Shown: one piece after another, positions 7,703 through 12,976 of the stretch
How the letters are laid out: each line of letters starts with the position of its first letter
Numbering within the stretch: position 1 is the stretch's first letter
Assembly (NCBI GenBank): GCA_002336985.1
Contig: DDFE01000031.1
Location: 4,603-17,578 of the forward strand
DNA: 12,976 nt
Reading direction: 5' to 3'
From: Sphingomonadales bacterium UBA1936
GTDB taxonomy: Bacteria > Pseudomonadota > Alphaproteobacteria > Sphingomonadales > Sphingomonadaceae
The notes under the pieces: model-generated
The model's database searches: none
Told to the model about the DNA's origin: nothing
Seen by the model: the letters and a program-made list of their open reading frames with translations, nothing else
Program-made: the position numbers and the translations under genes

Positions 7703-9453
7703 GGCTGGGGCGGCGTCTCGATCACGAATTTGCCCTCGCGCCGCGGATCGAACCCGCCGTCGATGCGGCCGTCGCGCACGATGACGCCGTGAACCCCTGA
7801 ATCCTCACCCTGGCCGGGCTTCAGGTCGACGCCGCGCGCCCGCAAGCCTTCGAGGGCAGCGGGCGGAAATCGGTCGACTTCGCCCTGGAAGTTCGGCCCC
7901 CTTGCCACGAGATTGGGCAGCGCGATCGCCTGTTGCATGGGCAGGCCCCAGTCGACCGCCGCGACCAGCGACTTCGCGACATAGGCAAGAATGGCATTGC
8001 CGCCCGCCGACCCGATCGCACCGGCGAACTCATGCTTTGCATCGAGCAGGACCAGCGGCGTCATGGAGGACCGCGGACGCTTGCCCGGCGCCACCGCATT
8101 GGCCGCGGTGCGCCCCTGGTCGTCGCGCGGGCTGAACGAGAAATCGGTCAGCTGGTTGTTGAGGAAGAACCCGTCGACCATGCGGCCGGTGCCGAAGATC
8201 GATTCGACGGTGGTCGTCATCGACACGACATTGCCGTCGGCGTCACCGATCACGATGTGCGAAGTGCCGGTGGGTTCGAACGTCGCATCACGCGCGGCGA
8301 GCGTCGCCCCTGCGGGCGTGCCGGGTGCGGGCGGCGTCGCGGCGGCACGCGGTCCGATCAGCTTGGCACGCGCCGCGACATAGGCGGGGTCGAGCAGGCC
8401 GGTGACGGGAACGGTCACGAACGCCGGGTCGCCGACATAACGGTCGCGATCAGCATACATCAGCCGGCTGGCCTCGGCGAAAAGATACCATGCCTGCGGA
8501 TCGTCCGGCGTGCGCGACGCGATGTCGGTGTGGGCGAGGATGCCGAGCAGTTCGAGCGTGCCGACGCCGCTGGCGGGCGGCGGCGGCGCACACACCAGGT
8601 ACACGCGATACGGGCGGCACAATGCTTCGCGCTTGACCGGGCGATAGGCGGCAAGATCGGCGAGGGTCATCGTACCCGGCAACGGATCGGCATGCGTGCG
8701 ATCAACGATTCTCCGCGCGGTTTCGCCGGCATAAAGCGCGGCGGGCCCCTCGCTCGCGAGACGCGTCAGGAAAGCGGCATAGGCCGGATTGCGCAGGCGA
8801 TCGCCCGCCTGCAGCCAGCTTCCGTCCGGCTTCATGAAATAGGCGCGCACGTCCGGCATCGCGAGTTCGGCAAAGCCATATTTGAAGAAGCGCGCGAGCC
8901 GCGGTGAAACGATGAACCCGTCGCTCGCCGTCTGCCGGGCGTCGCCGAACAGCGCGTTCCAGGGCAGCTTGCCATGGTCGCCGTGGACCGTCGCAAGCAT
9001 CTTGACCGCCCCGGGGACGCCGGTTGCCCGGCCGCTGACCACGGCCTGGTTGAACGGCAGCGGTTTGCCGTCGGGCCCGACGAACATATCGGGCGCGGCG
9101 CCGGCGGGCGCCATCTCGCGGCCGTCATAGACAGTCACGGATTTTGCCTTGCCATCGTACCAGGTCAGGAAGGCGCCGCCGCCGATCCCCGAACTCTGCG
9201 GTTCGACGAGCGACAGCATCGCCTGGACCGCGATTGCGGCATCGACCGCACTGCCACCGCGGCGCAGGACCGCCATGCCGGCGTCGGTCGCAAGCGGGTT
9301 GGCGGTCACGACGAAGATTTGCGACTTGTGTGCGGATGGCTGCGACGCGTGGCCCTGTACCGGCGCTGGCGCCGCGACCTGCTTCGGCGTCGCGGCGCAG
9401 GCCGTCAGCGCCGCGAGACACAGCACCATCCACACTTGCCGAACTTGCTTCAT
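7699..9453 (-). CDS. ggt: Gamma-glutamyltransferase, predicted lipoprotein
   Basis: This N-terminal nucleophile hydrolase cleaves gamma-glutamyl bonds, as in glutathione, by hydrolysis or transpeptidation, normally in the periplasm. The 584-residue precursor starts MKQVRQVWMVLCLAALTAC; LTAC is a lipobox, so Cys19 should be lipidated. The large subunit shows GIGGGAFLTWYDG and DGREMAP with the substrate-binding Arg. Self-cleavage is expected before Thr397 in TGTSHIVIGDADGNVVS, the nucleophile of the small subunit, followed by FGTG, FFLNNQLTDFS, GKRPRSSMTP and AIGSAGGNAIL. ATG at 9453 is chosen over an upstream ATG at 9510 because it has GGGGA 7 nt upstream and puts the signal peptide at the N-terminus. 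It converges with pyrD (4-bp overlap) and is divergent from the acyl-CoA synthetase across 132 bp, where I could not assign promoters. Confidence 0.94.
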   Translation of the reverse strand: MKQVRQVWMVLCLAALTACAATPKQVAAPAPVQGHASQPSAHKSQIFVVTANPLATDAGMAVLRRGGSAVDAAIAVQAMLSLVEPQSSGIGGGAFLTWYDGKAKSVTVYDGREMAPAGAAPDMFVGPDGKPLPFNQAVVSGRATGVPGAVKMLATVHGDHGKLPWNALFGDARQTASDGFIVSPRLARFFKYGFAELAMPDVRAYFMKPDGSWLQAGDRLRNPAYAAFLTRLASEGPAALYAGETARRIVDRTHADPLPGTMTLADLAAYRPVKREALCRPYRVYLVCAPPPPASGVGTLELLGILAHTDIASRTPDDPQAWYLFAEASRLMYADRDRYVGDPAFVTVPVTGLLDPAYVAARAKLIGPRAAATPPAPGTPAGATLAARDATFEPTGTSHIVIGDADGNVVSMTTTVESIFGTGRMVDGFFLNNQLTDFSFSPRDDQGRTAANAVAPGKRPRSSMTPLVLLDAKHEFAGAIGSAGGNAILAYVAKSLVAAVDWGLPMQQAIALPNLVARGPNFQGEVDRFPPAALEGLRARGVDLKPGQGEDSGVHGVIVRDGRIDGGFDPRREGKFVIETPPQP

Positions 9454-9585
9454 CGGATTCCCCAACAGATATCGGTGGATGGCCATAGCGAAGAATGAGA
9501 ACTCGTCCATGCGGACATCATCGGCTACTCATTCGCGCGGCTTGCATCTACAAAGAAGAATAAACGTAAGGGCGCCAGGAGAGAC

Positions 9586-11376
9586 ATGCGGACGTTCGAA
9601 CATTTCCCCAATCTCGTCACGATGTTCTTCGCGCGCGCGCAGGAGAACGGCAGCAAGCCATTCCTGTGGGCGAAACGCGATGGTGCATGGCGGCCGCTGA
9701 GCTGGACCGAGACCGCAAAACAGGTGGCCTCGATCGCCACGGCGTTGAAAGCGCTTGGCCTGGAACCCGGCGACCGTGTGGCGCTGGTCAGCGAAAACCG
9801 CCCCGAATGGTGCATCGCGGACCTGGCGATCATGGCCGCGGGCTGTGTGACGGTTCCGACCTATGTCACGAATACCGAACGCGACCACGCGCATATCCTT
9901 GGCGATTCAGGCGCGCGGGCAGTCATCGTATCGACGGCGAAGCTGGCCCGTACGCTGGTGCCCGCCGTGCTGCGGTCAGTGCATTGCAAACTGGTCATCG
10001 GCATCGAGGATATCCGGATCGGCCAGTCGGGCGATGTCGCGCTCCACGACTGGAAAAAGATGATCGCCGACCACCCCGGCGACGTTGCGGCGGTCGCCGC
10101 GCGCGCGACCTTCAAGCGCGACGACCTTGCCTGCCTGATCTACACCAGCGGTACGGGCGGGGCGCCGCGCGGCGTGCGCCAGCATCATGGCGCGATCCTG
10201 CACAATGTGGCGGGATGCATCGATATCATCTCGAACGATTATGGCTGGGATGATGAGGTTTTCCTGTCCTTCCTGCCGCTCAGCCACGCCTATGAACATT
10301 CGGGCGGACAGTTCCTGCCGATCTCGCTCGGCGGGCAAATCTATTATTCCGAGGGGCTGGAGAAACTCGGATCGAATATCGAGGAGGTTCGCCCGACCCT
10401 GATGGTCGTCGTGCCGCGCCTGTTCGAAGTGCTGCGCGCGCGCATCGTGAAGGGCATCGAGAAACAGGGCGGACTTGCGCCCAAGCTGTTGCAGCGCGCG
10501 ATTTCGCTCGGTGCCAAGGATTTGGGCAGGGGCATTCCCTTCTGGGACAAGCCGGTCGACCTTTTCATCAAGAAGACGCTGCGGCCGAAGGTCCAGGCCA
10601 AGTTCGGCGGACGGATAAAGGCGCTGGTGTCGGGCGGCGCGCCGCTCAACCCGGATATCGGCGTGTTCTTCCATGCACTGGGGCTCAACCTGTTGCAGGG
10701 CTATGGCCAGACCGAAGCGGGTCCGGTCATCAGCTGCAACCGGGCCAAGGCCGGCATCAAGATGGACACCGTGGGCCCGCCGATGAAGGATACGGAAGTC
10801 CGCATCGCCGACGACGGCGAAATCCTGGTCCGCGGCGAACTTGTCATGCACGGCTACTGGAACAACCCCGCCGAAACCGCGCGGGTGTTACAAGATGGAT
10901 GGCTGCACACCGGCGACGTCGGCCACATCGATGACCGCGGTCGTATCGTCATCACTGACCGCAAGAAAGACCTGATCGTCAACGACAAGGGCGACAACGT
11001 CAGCCCGCAGAAGATCGAAGGGATGCTGACGCTGCAGCCCGAAATTCTGCAGGCGATGGTCGTCGGCGACAAGCGGCCGCACCTCGTCGGCCTTGTCGTG
11101 CCCGATCCCGAATGGCTGATGGAATGGTGCGTCGCGCAGGACATGAAGCCCGATTGCAGCCAGCTGTGCAGTGATCCGGCGGTGATGCGCGCTGTACAGG
11201 CGGCGGTCGACCGAGTGAACGCCGACCTGTCGGTCATCGAAAAGGTGCGCCGCGTCGTTTTGACGCCCGACGCGTTCACCGTCGACAACGAGATGCTGAC
11301 ACCGTCGATGAAGATCCGCCGCCACAAGATCCGGGAAGTTTATGGCGAGCGGCTCGACGCGCTTTACAAGGCCTGA
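9586..11376 (+). CDS. Long-chain fatty acid-CoA ligase (AMP-forming)
   Basis: This ANL-superfamily enzyme of the FAA1/long-chain type activates a carboxylic acid to an acyl-adenylate and then to acyl-CoA. The 596-residue length fits. Motifs are the ATP P-loop YTSGTGGAPRGV (186-197), PLSHAYEHS (231-239), SGGAPL (349-354), GYGQTEAGPV (372-381), GWLHTGD (438-444), DRKKDLIV (458-465) and LTPSMKIRRHKIREVYG (571-587) with the probable catalytic Lys576. The P-loop departs from the common TSGTTGxPKG, with Gly for the third Thr and Arg for Lys. ATG at 9586 has AGGAG 4-5 nt upstream. Its stop is 2 bp before the next gene, so it heads an operon with two alpha/beta hydrolases. The exact acid is not predictable; a fatty acid is most likely. 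Confidence 0.93.
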   Translation: MRTFEHFPNLVTMFFARAQENGSKPFLWAKRDGAWRPLSWTETAKQVASIATALKALGLEPGDRVALVSENRPEWCIADLAIMAAGCVTVPTYVTNTERDHAHILGDSGARAVIVSTAKLARTLVPAVLRSVHCKLVIGIEDIRIGQSGDVALHDWKKMIADHPGDVAAVAARATFKRDDLACLIYTSGTGGAPRGVRQHHGAILHNVAGCIDIISNDYGWDDEVFLSFLPLSHAYEHSGGQFLPISLGGQIYYSEGLEKLGSNIEEVRPTLMVVVPRLFEVLRARIVKGIEKQGGLAPKLLQRAISLGAKDLGRGIPFWDKPVDLFIKKTLRPKVQAKFGGRIKALVSGGAPLNPDIGVFFHALGLNLLQGYGQTEAGPVISCNRAKAGIKMDTVGPPMKDTEVRIADDGEILVRGELVMHGYWNNPAETARVLQDGWLHTGDVGHIDDRGRIVITDRKKDLIVNDKGDNVSPQKIEGMLTLQPEILQAMVVGDKRPHLVGLVVPDPEWLMEWCVAQDMKPDCSQLCSDPAVMRAVQAAVDRVNADLSVIEKVRRVVLTPDAFTVDNEMLTPSMKIRRHKIREVYGERLDALYKA

Positions 11377-11378
11377 CC

Positions 11379-12371
11379 GTGGCGCCGGCGATGCTCTCTC
11401 GCCGCATGTTCGTCGGTACCGGCGCCGCGTGCCTTGCCATGCGTGGTGAAGCCGCGACCGGCTCGCTGCTCCCTGCGGCACAGATCAAACCCGATCGTGA
11501 GGTCATGGTCCCGGTCCAGGGCGGCCGGGTCTATGTGCGGATCAATGGGGATGTCGGGAACGGGCGACCGCCGATCGTCTTCCTGCATGGCGGGCCGGGC
11601 AGCGCGCACTGGTATTTCCTCAACGCGACCGCGCTGGCGAACGATCGCGCTGTCATCCTCTACGACCAGCTAGACAGCGGGCGTTCGGATCATCCGGGCG
11701 ATCCGGCGAACTGGACAGTCGCGCGCTTCGTGTCCGAACTCGATGCGATCCGTACGGCGCTCGGCGTGAAGCGCTGGCATGTGCTGGGGGCGAGCTGGGG
11801 CGGGACCGTTGCCCTGGAATATGCGGCGCTTCGCCCGCCCGCACTGGCCAGTGTCATCCTTCAGTCACCGCTAGTCTCTACCGAAATCTGGCTGCGCGAC
11901 GCCAAGCGCCTGAAGGACGCCATGCCGGCCCCGATCCGAAAGCTTCTCTACGAATGCGATACGCAGGGCGCGCACAGCCAGGCGGAATGCAATGCGGCGA
12001 CCGACGCCTTTTACAATCGCCATGTCCATTTGATGGATCCGCCGCCTGCGATCGCGGCGTACAAGGCGGCACTGCCGCGCAGTTTCAGCGCCGACGTGTA
12101 CAACCATCTCTGGGGCCGTGCGGAATTCACGGCGAGCGGCGTGCTGAAGGACTATGACGGCCGTCCCCTGCTTGGAAAGCTCGACGGGCGACGCACGCTG
12201 TTCGTGGCTGGCGAGCATGACGAGGCCATTCCGGCGACGGTGGACGGCTTTGCCAAATCGGTGCCGGGCGCGACATTCCGCGAAATCCCGCACGCCGCGC
12301 ACACCATCATGAACGACAATCCCGCAGCGTTCCTCGCGGTCCTGAGACCCTGGCTCGCGGCGCACGATTAG
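11379..12371 (+). CDS. Alpha/beta hydrolase, proline iminopeptidase-like (S33), Tat-type signal
   Basis: This 330-residue protein belongs to the alpha/beta hydrolase group that includes proline iminopeptidases (MEROPS S33). It shows the oxyanion motif FLHGGPGSAHWYF (HGGPG at 70-74), YDQLDSGRSDHP (95-106), nucleophile Ser139 in GASWGG, acid Asp281 in GEHDEAIP and His308 in PHAAHTIM. The N-terminus reads LSRRMFVGTGAACLAM, a twin-arginine pattern (S-R-R-x-F) followed by a weakly hydrophobic stretch, so folded export to the periplasm is plausible. The start is GTG at 11379, with AAGG 7 nt upstream and 2 bp after the ligase stop. ATG at 11391 is the alternative; both keep the twin Arg. The substrate may be an N-terminal amino acid amide or an ester; the family assignment is firmer than the activity. 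Confidence 0.88.
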   Translation: MAPAMLSRRMFVGTGAACLAMRGEAATGSLLPAAQIKPDREVMVPVQGGRVYVRINGDVGNGRPPIVFLHGGPGSAHWYFLNATALANDRAVILYDQLDSGRSDHPGDPANWTVARFVSELDAIRTALGVKRWHVLGASWGGTVALEYAALRPPALASVILQSPLVSTEIWLRDAKRLKDAMPAPIRKLLYECDTQGAHSQAECNAATDAFYNRHVHLMDPPPAIAAYKAALPRSFSADVYNHLWGRAEFTASGVLKDYDGRPLLGKLDGRRTLFVAGEHDEAIPATVDGFAKSVPGATFREIPHAAHTIMNDNPAAFLAVLRPWLAAHD

Positions 12372-12380
12372 GACATCGAT

Positions 12381-12976
12381 GTGCCTACCGTCCGCGCGAA
12401 CGGCGTCGATCTCTTCTACAAGGACAGGGGCGATCCCGACGCGCCGGTGATCCTGCTGATCATGGGTGTCGGGACGCAGCTGATCGGATGGCCCAAGTCG
12501 CTGGTGAAATCGCTGGTGAAGGCGGGCTTCCGCGTCATCCGTTACGACAACCGCGACATCGGCAAGTCGACGCATCTTCACGAAGCGCCCGCACCCAATC
12601 TGCTGTGGGCGCTGGCGGCGAAGCGGCTCGGGTTTTCGGTGCCCTTGGGCTACACGCTCGACGACATGGCGGACGATGCCGCGGGGCTGATGGATGCGCT
12701 CGACATCCCGGCGGCACATGTGGTGGGCGCGTCGATGGGCGGCATGATCGCGCAGATTCTGGCCGCGAAGGCGCCGGAACGTGTCATCAGCCTGACGTCG
12801 GTCATGTCGTCGAGCGGGGCGCCGGGATTGCCGGGGCCTGCGCCGCAGGTGCGCAGGGTGCTGCTCGAACCGCGGTCGGCCTATCCGCCGCGCGAAGTGT
12901 CCACCGCCCGGCGCGCCCGCACGCTGGAACTCGTATCTTTCCCCGATGCAGCACGAAAACCGGATGCGTTTCAGGC
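12381..12976 (+). CDS. Alpha/beta hydrolase, N-terminal part
   Basis: At least 198 codons are visible, with no stop before the right edge. The protein begins VPTVRANGVDLFYKDRGDP and shows ILLIMGVGTQLIGWP (24-38, oxyanion region), YDNRDIGKS (55-63) and the nucleophile Ser118 in VVGASMGGMIAQ, giving a canonical alpha/beta hydrolase N-terminal half. The DNRDIG pattern resembles the aclacinomycin methylesterase/RdmC-like esterase branch; the catalytic Asp and His lie outside the window. The start is GTG at 12381, with AGGA 7 nt upstream overlapping the previous stop; the gap is 9 bp. An ATG at 12379 is out of frame. It shares little with the preceding hydrolase beyond the fold, so a recent tandem duplication is unlikely. 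Probably cytoplasmic, as no signal peptide is seen. Confidence 0.88.
   Translation, partial: MPTVRANGVDLFYKDRGDPDAPVILLIMGVGTQLIGWPKSLVKSLVKAGFRVIRYDNRDIGKSTHLHEAPAPNLLWALAAKRLGFSVPLGYTLDDMADDAAGLMDALDIPAAHVVGASMGGMIAQILAAKAPERVISLTSVMSSSGAPGLPGPAPQVRRVLLEPRSAYPPREVSTARRARTLELVSFPDAARKPDAFQ

Noticed and set aside
9454..9510. Longer ggt start at 9510
   Set aside because: It would bury the lipoprotein signal peptide behind 19 residues; the ATG at 9453 has GGGGA correctly spaced.
12379..12400. ATG at 12379 as the start of the last hydrolase
   Set aside because: It is out of frame with the conserved hydrolase sequence; the GTG at 12381 is in frame and better spaced from AGGA.

Overview
The window is GC-rich, densely packed bacterial chromosome. 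It looks like an alphaproteobacterium of the Sphingomonadales type. That placement is inferred from the SUF gene order (Rrf2 regulator, sufB, small ORF, sufC, a short roughly 240-residue sufD, sufS, sufT, sufA), from frequent GTG starts with 4-bp gene overlaps, and from family-level protein resemblance. No database search was run. There are no tRNA or rRNA genes, CRISPR arrays, insertion sequences or prophage genes.

Region 1 (about 1-5555, all on the minus strand) is a SUF iron-sulfur cluster assembly operon. It starts with an Rrf2-family regulator carrying three cysteines, behind a 61-bp gap that holds a clear inverted-repeat operator candidate. Then come SufB (scaffold), an unidentified 73-residue protein with two predicted membrane segments, SufC (ATPase), short SufD, SufS (cysteine desulfurase), SufT (DUF59) and the start of a HesB/IscA-type carrier (SufA), cut by the window edge. 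Nearly every junction is a 1-4 bp overlap, so translation is probably coupled. The exception is the 100-bp sufC-sufD gap, which carries a perfect 27-bp inverted repeat beside the sufD ribosome binding site. Together the genes mobilise sulfur from cysteine (SufS), build clusters on SufBC(2)D and pass them on (SufA, SufT), with the Rrf2 protein as probable Fe-S sensor. No sufE or sufU is visible.

Region 2 (5556-7702) holds an AraC-family regulator on the minus strand. Divergent from it, after a 251-bp gap that is AT-richer than its surroundings, is pyrD (quinone-dependent dihydroorotate dehydrogenase). pyrD may be expressed from a leaderless transcript, and its coding strand contains a canonical G-quadruplex motif.

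Region 3 (7699-9453) is a gamma-glutamyltransferase lipoprotein on the minus strand. It converges with pyrD so tightly that both stop codons share one CTAG.

Region 4 (9586-12976, plus strand) is a likely three-gene operon: a long-chain acyl-CoA synthetase, a Tat-type signal-bearing alpha/beta hydrolase of the proline iminopeptidase (S33) type, and a second, different alpha/beta hydrolase running off the right edge. Their shared substrate is unknown.

Most of the window is ordinary housekeeping. The points worth following are the small membrane protein inside the suf operon, the perfect inverted repeat next to the sufD start, the suf operator candidate and the pyrD G-quadruplex motif.
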